NCBI GenBank assembly: GCA_937864115.1
Contig: CALMII010000059.1
Location: forward strand, 1 to 64,000
Source: an uncultured Steroidobacter sp.
Lineage (GTDB): Bacteria > Pseudomonadota > Gammaproteobacteria > Steroidobacterales > Steroidobacteraceae
Reading direction: 5' to 3'
Length of the DNA stretch: 64,000 bases
The notes beneath the pieces were generated by a model. The model ran no database searches and was not told the origin of the DNA. It worked only from the letters and a program-made list of their open reading frames with translations. The translations under genes and the position numbers were made by a program. Below, in pieces: positions 1 through 8,529 of this stretch (the first letter of the stretch is position 1; every line of letters begins with the position of its first letter).

Positions 1-162
1 GCCACGTGGGCGCGCATCACCTTCACGGGCAAGGGCACGCCGCCGAAGGAACTGAAGAGCGATGCGGACGTGAAGGCGTTCGTCGCCGGCGATCCGAACG
101 CGATCGGCTACATCGATTCGTCTGCGGTGGACGGCTCGGTGAAGGTGGCGCTGAAGCTGTAA
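1..162 (+). CDS. 3' fragment of a PBP-like (PstS-type) substrate-binding protein, cut by window edge
   Basis: The window opens inside codon 90 of a gene whose remaining 53 codons and TAA stop are identical to the end of the complete PBP-like gene at 1818-2246. It therefore encodes the C-terminal half of a small periplasmic phosphate-binding-protein-like domain. The start lies outside the window. The exact identity continues 113 bases past the stop codon, so this is a recent duplication or gene conversion rather than an old paralogue. Whether the upstream part is intact cannot be seen here. Confidence 0.75.
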   Translation, partial: ATWARITFTGKGTPPKELKSDADVKAFVAGDPNAIGYIDSSAVDGSVKVALKL

Positions 163-170
163 GTAAGCCA

Positions 171-256
171 GTGACGAAGGTCACGAGAGTCACGAAAGTC
201 ACGAAAGTACAGAGCCTGTCTTCGTGACCCGTGTGACCCTTGTGACTTTCGTGACC
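171..256. repeat. Long hairpin built of GTCACGAAAG-type heptads, copy 1
   Basis: The left arm (about 171-208) repeats GTCACGAAA/GTCACGAGA. The right arm (about 221-256) carries TTCGTGACC/TTGTGACTTTCGTGACC and is largely its reverse complement. It sits 9 bases after the stop codon and probably forms a stable 3' stem in the mRNA. The same structure follows the second gene copy at 2255-2340. Confidence 0.8.
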
Positions 257-290
257 ACCCCTTCCCCGATTGTCTGGTAAATCTCCGGAA

Positions 291-322
291 GCCCTCGCCG
301 CGACCACGGCGAGGGCTTTTTT
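291..322 (+). terminator. Rho-independent terminator
   Basis: A perfect 10-bp stem, GCCCTCGCCG / CGGCGAGGGC, has a 6-base loop and is followed by six T residues. It lies just beyond the duplicated segment and so terminates transcripts from the upstream gene copy before the porin. The second copy at 2085-2359 has no such terminator after it. Confidence 0.9.
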
Positions 323-550
323 CGTGGTGCCGTTCCACGCGTCGGTGCCCGCGTCGTCTGCGGTGGAAACCGGCGGGTCGAATTGCCCAATCCGGCTTCA
401 GCAATTCCGGCAATTGTCGCGGTTCGCGTGACTCTCCCCCGGGTTCCGGAGGACGCCCCTCAAGATGTCCGGACGACGAACCGATACGGCGGCAGGACGA
501 ACAACGGAGAGTTGTTCACATTCAACATTGAGTCAGGAGCGATACCTTCC
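323..550. other. Upstream region of the porin gene, no gene seen
   Basis: This stretch separates the terminator from the porin start codon. An open frame runs from 383 into the porin, but its first 56 codons look non-coding and precede a clear signal peptide. A promoter for the porin is expected here, but I could not identify convincing -35/-10 boxes. Confidence 0.5.
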
Positions 551-1798
551 ATGCGATTCCGCACTTCGATCATTGCACTTGCCGTCGCCGCTGCGCTGCC
601 TTCGGTCAGCTCGGCCGTGGAGTTTTCCTACAACGGATTCACGACCGCGGGCTACTCGCAGCTCGACAAGGATGACGTCGTGTTCAAGACCACCAACGAC
701 ATGGACGGCATCGATTCGGACGGCTCGTTCGAATACGACTCGATCATCGGCCTGCAGGGCACGGTGAAGTTCAGCGACCAGTGGGCGTTCACCGCGCAGG
801 GTGTGGTGAAGCGCGAAACCGACGGCGACTTCGGCCCGAGCATCGACTGGGCGTATCTCAAGTGGCAGCCGCTGTCGAATCTCGCCGTGCGCGCCGGCCT
901 CACGCGTCCGCCGACCTTCATGTTCTCCGATTCGATCTACGTCGGTTACTCGAACATCTGGGTGCGTCCGCCGCTGGAAGTCTATGGCATCTCTCCCGTG
1001 TACCAGCTCGCCGGCGTCGACGCCGTGTGGCGCACGAACCTGGGCCCGGTCCGTCTGACCGTGCAGCCGTACTTCGGCAACTCGAAGCTCGAACTGCCGA
1101 ACACGACGACCGGCAACGGCGAATACGAACTGGACGTCAAGGACTGGTACGGCCTCGCGCTCACCGGCGAGTACGGCTCGTTCAGCGGCCGCATCGGCTG
1201 GGGCACGAAGCAGTACGACGAAGAGCTGCCTTCGCTGGTCCCGCTGAAGACCCAGCTGACCGCCGTCGGCTATGCCGATCTCGCCCGCGAAATGGGCATG
1301 GACCAGAACAAGTCGCCGATCCTGAACGTCGGCCTGCAGTACGACAATGCGACGCAGTTCGTCGTGGCCGAATACGCGCATCGCGGCACCGACTCCATCG
1401 TCGTTCCTGAACTGAGCGGCGCCTATCTCACGTTCGGCAACCGCTTCGGTTCGTTCACGCCGTATGCGACGGTGGCGCTGCTCAACGTCGACAGCCCGCG
1501 CACCAACGAGGACATCGTGATTCCGGCGCCGGCCCCCGGCAATGCCGTGCTGCGCGCGACGCTGGCGTCGCTCGACGCCACGGTCGACAGACTGGCGGGC
1601 GCCGTCAGCGACCAGAACACGTACTCGCTCGGCCTGCGTTACGACGTACCGGCGTTCTCGGTGGTGAAGGGCGCCGTCGTCAAGGCGCAGATCGATCACA
1701 TCGATCCGAAGGACGGCAAGGGCTTCTTCGGCCAGGCACCGGTCGGCTTCAGCGAGTCGGTCAACGTCTACAGCCTCACGTTCGATTTCATTTTCTGA
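551..1798 (+). CDS. Outer-membrane porin-like protein
   Basis: A 415-aa protein predicted to be exported and to form a beta-barrel in the outer membrane. The chosen start (MRFRTSIIALAVAA) opens a classic signal peptide with likely cleavage after SVSSA. An upstream GAGTCAGGAG supplies a ribosome binding site. The mature part is rich in alternating aromatic and polar residues, and the last residues (LTFDFIF) end in Phe, as expected for Bam recognition. The PBP-like gene follows 19 bases later, probably in the same transcript, which hints at uptake of an anion such as phosphate. The substrate is inferred, not shown. The open frame extends upstream to 383, but that part lacks coding character. 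Confidence 0.85.
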   Translation: MRFRTSIIALAVAAALPSVSSAVEFSYNGFTTAGYSQLDKDDVVFKTTNDMDGIDSDGSFEYDSIIGLQGTVKFSDQWAFTAQGVVKRETDGDFGPSIDWAYLKWQPLSNLAVRAGLTRPPTFMFSDSIYVGYSNIWVRPPLEVYGISPVYQLAGVDAVWRTNLGPVRLTVQPYFGNSKLELPNTTTGNGEYELDVKDWYGLALTGEYGSFSGRIGWGTKQYDEELPSLVPLKTQLTAVGYADLAREMGMDQNKSPILNVGLQYDNATQFVVAEYAHRGTDSIVVPELSGAYLTFGNRFGSFTPYATVALLNVDSPRTNEDIVIPAPAPGNAVLRATLASLDATVDRLAGAVSDQNTYSLGLRYDVPAFSVVKGAVVKAQIDHIDPKDGKGFFGQAPVGFSESVNVYSLTFDFIF

Positions 1799-1817
1799 TC
1801 GAGAGAGAAAGCACTCC

Positions 1818-2246
1818 ATGCGTAATCTGAAAACTCATTCATGGCTGCTCGCCTCTCTGCTGGGCCTGGGCACGCTGGGCGCACATGCCGACATCGTCGT
1901 CATCGTGAATCCGAAGAACGCGGCGGCCTCGCTCACTGCGGAGCAGGTGTCGGCGATCTATCTGGGCAGCACGACCACGTTCCCGAGCGGCGGCGCTGCG
2001 ACGCTGGCTGATCAGCCGGAATCGGCAGGCATCCGCAACGACTTCTATCAGAAGGCGACGGGCCGCTCGTCCGCGCAGGCGAAAGCCACGTGGGCGCGCA
2101 TCACCTTCACGGGCAAGGGCACGCCGCCGAAGGAACTGAAGAGCGATGCGGACGTGAAGGCGTTCGTCGCCGGCGATCCGAACGCGATCGGCTACATCGA
2201 TTCGTCTGCGGTGGACGGCTCGGTGAAGGTGGCGCTGAAGCTGTAA
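1818..2246 (+). CDS. Small PBP-like (PstS-type) periplasmic protein
   Basis: A 142-aa protein with a signal peptide (cleavage near GAHA/D) and a single phosphate-binding-protein-like domain. Features typical of this small family are IVVIVNPKNAAASLT near the mature N-terminus, the segment AEQVSAIYLG, and a C-terminal GDPNAIGYID. It is far shorter than true PstS (about 320 aa), so it is unlikely to be a complete ABC-transporter binding protein. It lies directly behind the porin. The last 53 codons plus downstream hairpin are duplicated exactly at the start of the window. Family assignment is fairly secure; the ligand is unknown. Confidence 0.8.
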   Translation: MRNLKTHSWLLASLLGLGTLGAHADIVVIVNPKNAAASLTAEQVSAIYLGSTTTFPSGGAATLADQPESAGIRNDFYQKATGRSSAQAKATWARITFTGKGTPPKELKSDADVKAFVAGDPNAIGYIDSSAVDGSVKVALKL

Positions 2247-2359
2247 GTAAGCCAGTGACGAAGGTCACGAGAGTCACGAAAGTCACGAAAGTACAGAGCC
2301 TGTCTTCGTGACCCGTGTGACCCTTGTGACTTTCGTGACCACCCCTTCCCCGATTGTCT
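2085..2359 (+). repeat. Direct repeat copy 2 (exact 275-bp duplication)
   Basis: Identical to 1-275. The downstream junction at 2360 leads straight into the leader of the M28 peptidase gene instead of a terminator. Confidence 0.95.
2255..2340. repeat. Long hairpin built of GTCACGAAAG-type heptads, copy 2
   Basis: Same inverted repeat as at 171-256, placed 9 bases after the stop of the PBP-like gene. It lies between that gene and the M28 peptidase and has no T-run, so it may be a 3' stabiliser rather than a terminator. Confidence 0.8.
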
Positions 2360-2410
2360 CGTGAATCTCCGGTGGTACAGTCCCCGCGACTGCCTGCCAC
2401 CGGAGTTCCC

Positions 2411-4129
2411 ATGTATACAGTCCCGCGTCATGGCGTGCTGTTCGCAGCGCTGCTCACGACCTCGTTTGCCGTCACGGGATGCAAGCGGCACGAACCCACA
2501 CCGACCCCCGCGCCGCAATCGGCGCAAGCCGTCAGCGCCGAAGCGAAGCGCGCGGCGTCGCAGATCACCGCAGATTTCCTGCGCACTCACATCACCACGC
2601 TGTCCTCCGATGCCTTCGAGGGCCGCGGTCCGGCGACGCCGGGCGACACCAGGGCGCGCGACTATCTCGTCGAGCAGCTGAAGCAGATCGGTTTCGAACC
2701 GGGCGGTCCGGACGGTGGCTGGCAGCAGACGTTCGACGTCGTCGGCGTCGAGGCGCAGATGCCGAAGCAGTGGACCTTCAGAAAGGACGGCAGGCAGGCC
2801 TCGTTCAAATGGTGGGACCAGTACATCGCCGGCAGCGGCGTGCAGGCGGAGAAGGGCGCGATCAAGAATGCGGAAGTCGTCTTCGTCGGCTATGGCATCC
2901 AGGCGCCCGAATACGGCTGGGATGATTTCAAGGGCCAGGACCTCAAAGGCAAGGTCCTGCTGATGCTCAACAACGATCCGGACTGGGATCCCGCGCTGTT
3001 CGCCGGCAACACGCGTCTCTACTACGGTCGCTGGGTCTACAAATATGAGAGTGCGGCGCGCCAGGGTGCGGCCGGTGCGATCATCATTCACACCACGCCG
3101 TCGGCGGGTTATCCATTCCAGGTCGTGCAGACATCATGGAGCGGCGAGCAGGTCGAACTGCCGGCCGAGAGCGAACCGCGCCTGCAGGCGAAGGCGTGGC
3201 TCACCGAAGACGCCGCGCGCGAACTCGTGCAGCTCTCCGGCAACGATCTCGACCAGCTGCGCGAGGCCGCGAAGTCGAAGGACTTCCAGCCCGTACCGCT
3301 GGGCGTGAAGACGTCGTTCGCGTTCGACAACAAGATCAAGCGCTCGACCACCGCCAACGTCTACGGCGTGCTGAAGGGCAGCGATCCGCAACTCGCGAGC
3401 GAGTATGTGATCTACACGGCGCATCACGATCATCTAGGCATCGGCGCGCCCGACAAGGACGGCGACACCATCTACAACGGCGCGATGGACAATGCCTCCG
3501 GCACCGCGATGGTTCTCGGCATCGGCAAGGCCTTCAAGGCGTTGCCGAGCGCGCCGCGTCGTTCCGTGATGCTGCTGTTCGTCGCCGCGGAAGAGCAGGG
3601 TCTGCTCGGGTCGAAATACTTCGCCGAACATCCGACCATGCCGCCGGGCAGGATCGCCGCGAACATCAACTTCGACAGCGGCAACATCTGGGGCCGCACG
3701 AAGGACGTGACCTACATCGGCAAGGGCAAGTCCTCGCTCGATGCCGTGCTCGAAGCGGTCGCGGCGACGCAGGGCCGCACCGTGTTCGCCGACCAGTTCC
3801 CGGATCGCGGCAGCTTCTATCGCTCCGACCAGTTCAACTTCGCCAAGATCGGCGTGCCTGCGCTCTACACCGGCAGCGGCACGGACTTCATCGGCAAGCC
3901 GGAAGGCTGGGGCCGCGAACAGCGCGAGAGCTACGAGAAGACCAGCTATCACCAGCCCTCGGACGAGATCAACGACCGCTGGAATTTCGAAGGCATGATC
4001 GAAGACGCCCAACTCGGTTTCTGGACCGGCCTCGATGTCGCGAATGCCGACGCGATGCCGACGTGGGTGCCGGGCGATGAGTTCGAGGCCGCGCGCAAGC
4101 AGGCGCTGGAGGCGGTCGCGGCGGAGTGA
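2411..4129 (+). CDS. M28-family metallopeptidase lipoprotein with PA domain
   Basis: A 572-aa predicted lipoprotein aminopeptidase. The start at 2411 has GGAG five bases upstream and opens a type II signal peptide with lipobox VTGC. The middle carries a PA-like insert (about residues 150-290). The di-zinc M28 site is complete: AHHDHLG, GAMDNASGTAM, AAEEQGLLG with the catalytic Glu pair, NINFDSG, and YHQPSDE with the last His ligand. It acts in the periplasm or at a membrane face, releasing N-terminal residues from peptides. It follows the duplicated PBP-like gene and ends at a bipartite REP-like element. The specific substrate is unknown. Confidence 0.9.
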   Translation: MYTVPRHGVLFAALLTTSFAVTGCKRHEPTPTPAPQSAQAVSAEAKRAASQITADFLRTHITTLSSDAFEGRGPATPGDTRARDYLVEQLKQIGFEPGGPDGGWQQTFDVVGVEAQMPKQWTFRKDGRQASFKWWDQYIAGSGVQAEKGAIKNAEVVFVGYGIQAPEYGWDDFKGQDLKGKVLLMLNNDPDWDPALFAGNTRLYYGRWVYKYESAARQGAAGAIIIHTTPSAGYPFQVVQTSWSGEQVELPAESEPRLQAKAWLTEDAARELVQLSGNDLDQLREAAKSKDFQPVPLGVKTSFAFDNKIKRSTTANVYGVLKGSDPQLASEYVIYTAHHDHLGIGAPDKDGDTIYNGAMDNASGTAMVLGIGKAFKALPSAPRRSVMLLFVAAEEQGLLGSKYFAEHPTMPPGRIAANINFDSGNIWGRTKDVTYIGKGKSSLDAVLEAVAATQGRTVFADQFPDRGSFYRSDQFNFAKIGVPALYTGSGTDFIGKPEGWGREQRESYEKTSYHQPSDEINDRWNFEGMIEDAQLGFWTGLDVANADAMPTWVPGDEFEAARKQALEAVAAE

Positions 4130-4135
4130 TCTTTC

Positions 4136-4223
4136 TGTGGGGCCGGCTTCAGCCGGCCTCTTTCAGAAGTCAGGCTGAAGCCTGACCTACAGTCAGAGGG
4201 CCGGCTAAAGCCGGCCCTACAGC
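4136..4223. repeat. REP-like bipartite palindrome, copy 1
   Basis: Two palindrome types in series: GGCCGGCTTCAGCCGGCC, then GTCAGGCTGAAGCCTGAC, then a second GGCCGGCTAAAGCCGGCC. Each is flanked by TGTGG/CTACAG-like ends. It lies in the junction between convergent genes (M28 peptidase and GST) and may serve as a bidirectional 3' end. Confidence 0.9.
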
Positions 4224-4236
4224 AGGAAGATAGAGA

Positions 4237-5154
4237 TCACGCCGCCTTGATCACGAACCCCATCCGCGGAAAGTGCACCGCCACTGCACCGACCAGCGGA
4301 TCCTCACGCCGGATCACCACTTCTTCAGGCGAAATCGACACCAGCTCGCCGGCGACCGGATCCTTGCCCGTATCGTCGGGCGTCACTTCGATCTTCATGC
4401 CGGGCTTGCGGCCCAACGGCTCGTTCGCATCGAGGCGCTCGCTCGCCTGCGGTGTGGCCGCCTTCGCAATCGCGAGCGCTTCCTTCGCATCGAGCGCCGT
4501 CGGCGTGCCGTGACCGATCTGCTTCACTCGCTCCATCCACGCCGTCAGTCGCGGAAATTCGGCGAAGGCCGTCGTCACGCCGGCGTTCCTGATGAACCAG
4601 CACGGGTGATACACGGCGCAATCGAGCAGCGTCGGCTGCTGACCCTGCAGGAAGGGGCGTTCGTCCGCGAGCATGTGTTCGAGCCACACCCACTGCGTCC
4701 GCAATTGATCGACGAACATCGGCGCCGCGGCGCGCAGGCGTTCGATGTCCAGCGGCCGTCCCGACATCTTCGCGCGATCTTCGGCGAATCCCGGCGGCAG
4801 CTGCGCCATGTCGCGGCCGCCGAAGGCGAGTCCCACCGCTGGCATGAACACGTTGCGGTCGTGCCAGAACGCCAGCGCATTGGCGGTGCCGGCGTCGGTG
4901 CCCGCGTACAGGCTCGGCTGCGGATGACGCCGCTCCAGTTCGCGCAGGATGCAATGCGTGTCGCAATAGATGTCCGCGCCGATCTGCATCACCGGCGTCT
5001 TGCGATAGCCGCCGGTGAGCGGCATCAGATCCGGCTTGGGCATGATCATCGGGATGGTGACGGAGCGCCACGACAGGCCCTTGATGCCGAGCGCGATGCG
5101 CACCTTCTCGGCGAACGGCGAAGTCGGATAGTGATGCAGGATGATGTCGTTCAT
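4237..5154 (-). CDS. Glutathione S-transferase family protein with C-terminal extension
   Basis: A 305-aa cytosolic protein. The N-terminal thioredoxin-like GST domain starts LHHYPTSPFAEKVRIALG and contains the glutathione-binding motif KTPVMQIG and the D-T-H of helix 3. An alpha-helical GST C-domain follows to about residue 240. The last 60 or so residues (PGMKIEVTPDD onward) form an extra beta-rich module not found in classical GSTs. The start at 5154 is supported by AGGAAA just upstream. The open frame continues to 5223, but that part overlaps the divergent promoter region. The gene is divergent from the amidohydrolase. Substrate unknown. Confidence 0.85.
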   Translation of the reverse strand: MNDIILHHYPTSPFAEKVRIALGIKGLSWRSVTIPMIMPKPDLMPLTGGYRKTPVMQIGADIYCDTHCILRELERRHPQPSLYAGTDAGTANALAFWHDRNVFMPAVGLAFGGRDMAQLPPGFAEDRAKMSGRPLDIERLRAAAPMFVDQLRTQWVWLEHMLADERPFLQGQQPTLLDCAVYHPCWFIRNAGVTTAFAEFPRLTAWMERVKQIGHGTPTALDAKEALAIAKAATPQASERLDANEPLGRKPGMKIEVTPDDTGKDPVAGELVSISPEEVVIRREDPLVGAVAVHFPRMGFVIKAA

Positions 5155-5255
5155 GTGGTTTCCTGTTCGCCCGGTGAGGCTGCCGGCCAGCGCGTATGAT
5201 GCCCGCTGCCCCACGGGCCGCAATCACATTCTCATCGCAGTCTTCCGGAACCGTC

Positions 5256-6614
5256 ATGCAGTCCCATCGTGTGTTCGTCTCCGGCATCGCAGCAGCACTG
5301 ATCCTCGCCGGCTGCGGCCGACAGCCGCAGCCGCGTCCGCCGGAGCCCGTCACGCTGGCGACCGCGCCGTACAAGGCCGGCTCCCTGTCGATCCAATGCG
5401 GCACGCTCATCGACGGAACAAGTGATGCGCCGCGTAGCGAAGTCACGGTCGTCATCCGCGAAGGAAAAATCGCCGCGGTGAATGCAGGCTACGACAAACC
5501 TGCCGACCTCGCCTCGCTCGATCTGCGCGACTACACCTGCCTGCCCGGCCTGATCGACATGCACGATCACATCACCGAGACCTTCAGCGACTCGACCGAC
5601 ATGAGCATCTACCTGCGTCGCAACGACGACGAACAGTGGGTGCTGTCGCGCTCGCAGGCCGAAGCGACATTGCTCGCGGGCTTCACCACCGTGCGCAACG
5701 TCGGCGTGTATCACGCCTGGCAGGATCGCGAACTGCGCGATGCGATCGATCGCGGCAATGTCGCCGGCCCGCGCATGCAGGTCAGCGGCTACTACCTGAC
5801 CATCGCCAACGGCGGCGGCGATCTCATCGTGCCCAGCATGCCGCGCGAGGAAATCCCGCCGGAGTTTCATGCGGGCGTCGCGAAGGGAGCGGAAGAATTC
5901 CGCCGCAAGGCACAGATCGCCATCGACGGCGGTGCCGATGTACTGAAGGTGATCGCCTCGGGCGCCGTGCTCGCCTATGGCGGCGTACCGGGCGAGCGCG
6001 AAATGACGGAGGACGAGATCCGTGCCGTCGTCGAAGTCGCGCATGCCGCGGGCAAGAAGGTGGCGGCGCACGCGCACGGCGCCGAATCCATCAAGGACGC
6101 GATCCGCGCCGGCGCCGACACGATCGAGCATGCCTCGCTCATCGACGACGCAGGCATCGCGCTCGCCAAGGAACGCGGCGTGGCGCTGTCGATGGATGTC
6201 TACAACGGCGACTACATCGACACCGAAGGCCGCAAGCAGGGCTGGCCCGAAGAATTCCTGCGCAAGAATTCCGAAACCACCGAAGCGCAGCGTCAGGCCT
6301 TCACGAAGGCCCACGCCGCCGGCGTCGCCATCGTCTACGGCACCGATGCCGGCGTGTATCCGCACGGCTGGAATGCGCGCCAGTTTCCGATCATGGTCCA
6401 GCGCGGCATGACGCCGATGGAGGCGATCCAGTCGGCAACCTCCGTCGCCGCAAAATACATGGGCTGGGAAGACCGCGTCGGTGCCATCGCCCCCGGAAAA
6501 TTCGGCGACCTGATCGCCGTGAAAGGCGACCCGCTGCAGGACATCACCGTGCTGCAGAGTCCGATCGTCGTGATCAAGGACGGCCTGGCGTTCCGGCTGC
6601 CGGCGGTGCAGTGA
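5256..6614 (+). CDS. Amidohydrolase-superfamily lipoprotein (imidazolonepropionase/prolidase-like)
   Basis: A 452-aa predicted lipoprotein: signal peptide with lipobox LAGC, then a linker and the amidohydrolase TIM barrel. Metal-site motifs are visible in order: GLIDMHDHITE (HxH), DVLKVIASG with the candidate carboxylated Lys, VAAHAHG, DTIEHAS and YGTDAG. This pattern is typical of secreted Xaa-Pro-dipeptidase-like or imidazolonepropionase-like amidohydrolases that cleave small amides or dipeptides in the periplasm. The start at 5256 gives the best signal peptide; an in-frame ATG at 5196 would add 20 unlikely residues. It is divergent from the GST gene. Exact substrate unknown. Confidence 0.85.
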   Translation: MQSHRVFVSGIAAALILAGCGRQPQPRPPEPVTLATAPYKAGSLSIQCGTLIDGTSDAPRSEVTVVIREGKIAAVNAGYDKPADLASLDLRDYTCLPGLIDMHDHITETFSDSTDMSIYLRRNDDEQWVLSRSQAEATLLAGFTTVRNVGVYHAWQDRELRDAIDRGNVAGPRMQVSGYYLTIANGGGDLIVPSMPREEIPPEFHAGVAKGAEEFRRKAQIAIDGGADVLKVIASGAVLAYGGVPGEREMTEDEIRAVVEVAHAAGKKVAAHAHGAESIKDAIRAGADTIEHASLIDDAGIALAKERGVALSMDVYNGDYIDTEGRKQGWPEEFLRKNSETTEAQRQAFTKAHAAGVAIVYGTDAGVYPHGWNARQFPIMVQRGMTPMEAIQSATSVAAKYMGWEDRVGAIAPGKFGDLIAVKGDPLQDITVLQSPIVVIKDGLAFRLPAVQ

Positions 6615-6618
6615 GCCT

Positions 6619-8190
6619 CTACCCGCCCCCGACTCCCGCCGCGAAACTTTCCCTCACTGTCCGTTCCGACATCCGCACTTCCTCGTCCGTCATCCACGCA
6701 AAGTGCGCATCGCGCTTGTTCGTCGACAGCGTGAAATCGTTCTGTCGCACTACGCGGATGAACAGATCGAGCGAATGCGGCGGCCAGTCGAGTTGGGCAT
6801 CGAGCGCGCGGCGGGCGCGATCGAAACCGAGCAGGAAGGCGATCTCCTGCACCAGGTCGTGTTCGATGGTGCGCTCCAGTGCCCAGCACAGGAATTCGGT
6901 CTGCACTGTCGCGTCGAAGTAGCGGAAGTACAGTGCATCGTTGCCCGAGGTCGGAATCTGCGGCGTATCCGGATTCCAGTCCGTGCGCGCATTGACGGCC
7001 TTCGAGAAATTTTCGAGCGTGGCGACATAGGCTTCGAGGTTGGCGAAGATCACCGCCGACACCGGCAGGACGATGCCTTTCGGCGTGAAGCCGCTCGACG
7101 AAAGCACCTCATGGATCAGGTAACGATGCAGCCGGCCATTGCCGTCCATGAAGGGATGGATGAACACGAAACCGAAAGCGAGCGAGGCGGCGGCCACGAC
7201 GGGATCGAGATCTCCGGGCGTCGCACGCAACGACTCCGACATCGCCACGAGTCCTTCCATCAGCGAACGTGCGTCGTCGGGCCGTGGCGGAACGAATGCC
7301 ACGCGCTTGCGATATCCCAGATCGTCGCCGATCCAGTTCTGTTGCGTTCGCCATGACGCCTCGCGAAAGCGCGGATCGACGACTGCATTCTGCAATTCAA
7401 CGAACCGATCCTCTGACAGCGATGCGCCGGTTTCCGCCTCGCGCAGCAATTCGGCGAACCGTTGCGCCTTCTGCACACTCGGTTTCTCGCGTTCGACTTC
7501 GAAGGACGACTGGGTTTCCATCAGATACAGGAAGCCGGCGGCCCGCTGCAGCAATGCATGGTCGTAACGCGCGAGCGTCTCGTGCGTCAGGCGCGCCAGG
7601 TCTTTCTCGATCATGGCCTGCAGACGAGGCGTCTTGCGCACCAGCGGACAGAACTCGCGATTGCCGGGCAGGTTGTCGACGATCCGGAACTTGGAATCGC
7701 GTGCGCCGCGCGCGCGGCCGAACTGCAATTTGTCGTCGACCAGCCTGATGTACGAGGACCGCGCGGGTGTGGCGAAGGGAATGGATTCGCCGGTCAGCCA
7801 TTCGTAGAGATAGCCGAGCCGTCGTGCGTAGGCAGACTGTGGGCTCGCATCGAGCAGCGGCTGGATGTCCTGCGCACCACGTCTTGCGAACAGCAGCGCC
7901 AGCACCTGCAGATTGATGCCTTCGTATCGCAGAGCAAACAGCAGATCGGCCTGCGGTGTGTCGTCGGGTCGATAGGTGGGCTGAAAGCGCTGGAGATCCT
8001 GCTCGCCCTGCCGGATTCGGTCGCGACCTCGCACCGCGCTGTCTATGACGGCCGCGGTTGCCAGGGGCAGGGCGGCGAGCCCAAAGCGCTCCACCAATCG
8101 GTGGTACCCGACCCTTTGCGCACCCGCTCTTTTTTCCATGACAATGACCGTCTTTTCCATGAAATAACCGCTTTCGCAGAGACTATCCAT
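6619..8190 (-). CDS. Fic-domain protein (probable AMP-transferase)
   Basis: A 523-aa protein with a full Fic motif, HPFMDGNGRLHR, around residue 345. The family transfers AMP (or another nucleotide part) to hydroxyl side chains of target proteins. An N-terminal helical region and a C-terminal winged-helix-like tail surround the Fic core. Three in-frame ATGs (8190, 8160, 8139) are possible starts. Each lies inside a copy of a repeated motif that also flanks the gene upstream, so the true start is uncertain. I did not see an adjacent small antitoxin gene. Stand-alone Fic proteins of this size often regulate themselves, and the repeats suggest transcriptional autoregulation (inference). Confidence 0.88.
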   Translation of the reverse strand: MDSLCESGYFMEKTVIVMEKRAGAQRVGYHRLVERFGLAALPLATAAVIDSAVRGRDRIRQGEQDLQRFQPTYRPDDTPQADLLFALRYEGINLQVLALLFARRGAQDIQPLLDASPQSAYARRLGYLYEWLTGESIPFATPARSSYIRLVDDKLQFGRARGARDSKFRIVDNLPGNREFCPLVRKTPRLQAMIEKDLARLTHETLARYDHALLQRAAGFLYLMETQSSFEVEREKPSVQKAQRFAELLREAETGASLSEDRFVELQNAVVDPRFREASWRTQQNWIGDDLGYRKRVAFVPPRPDDARSLMEGLVAMSESLRATPGDLDPVVAAASLAFGFVFIHPFMDGNGRLHRYLIHEVLSSSGFTPKGIVLPVSAVIFANLEAYVATLENFSKAVNARTDWNPDTPQIPTSGNDALYFRYFDATVQTEFLCWALERTIEHDLVQEIAFLLGFDRARRALDAQLDWPPHSLDLFIRVVRQNDFTLSTNKRDAHFAWMTDEEVRMSERTVRESFAAGVGGG

Positions 8191-8282
8191 GAAATTACCG
8201 GGATGCCAGTCTCATAGCGGTCATTTTATGGATTAGTAGCAAAAACACGGTGATTTCATGGAAGCAGCGGCGGATTCATGGA
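8135..8282. promoter_or_regulatory. Symmetric array of six CGGTnATTTCATGGA motifs around the fic start
   Basis: Reverse-oriented copies lie at 8135-8150, 8156-8170 and 8186-8200. Forward-oriented copies lie at 8218-8232, 8248-8262 and 8271-8282 (the last lacks three bases). Centre-to-centre spacing is about 21, 30, 32, 30 and 22 bp, so the whole array is an inverted structure centred near 8209. Spacings near 30 bp correspond to about three helical turns. It looks like a multi-site operator for a DNA-binding regulator, possibly acting on fic. Confidence 0.65.
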
Positions 8283-8529
8283 AGCAGCTCACCGCGAGGT
8301 CTCCTCGCCCTCCTTCGTCAGCGCTTCGACCGTCAGATCAAACTCCCACGCGCCCCTTCCACTTCCGTGAGTACCTATCGCCGCGGGCCGTCAGGGCTGC
8401 CGAAGGCTGGAATTCTTTCTTTCAGCGGGGCGAAGAAATGCGTCGGGCTATGCACATAGAACACCGCAGATTCCTGCATGCTCGTGTGCGGCGGAACGTC
8501 TCGCGCCGGCACATGAATCGGAGTCGATC
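8191..8529. other. Intergenic region between fic and ggt
   Basis: The first 90 bases hold half of the operator-like array. The remainder (about 8290-8529) holds no gene I can support. Short reverse-strand reading frames near 8330-8480 resemble coding text (for example HSPTHFFAPLKERIPAFG) but are broken by stops and may be relics. The promoter and ribosome binding site (GGAG before 8530) of the gamma-glutamyltransferase lie at its right end. Confidence 0.4.

Larger units (their letters stand above)
1..275 (+). repeat. Direct repeat copy 1 (exact 275-bp duplication)
   Basis: Bases 1-275 are identical to 2085-2359 (offset 2084). They cover the last 53 codons of the PBP-like gene and its downstream hairpin. 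Identity breaks at base 276, after TTGTCT. The left limit is not visible because the window starts inside the repeat. Confidence 0.95.

Noticed and set aside
4136..4223. REP-like element as a rho-independent terminator
   Set aside because: Stems are strong but no T-run follows, so it is listed as a repeat only.
8330..8480. Reverse-strand coding-like fragments before ggt (HSPTHFFAPLKERIPAFG; WEFDLTVEALTKEGEE)
   Set aside because: Each is short, in different frames and cut by stops. May be a relic, but I could not name a family, so no gene is claimed.
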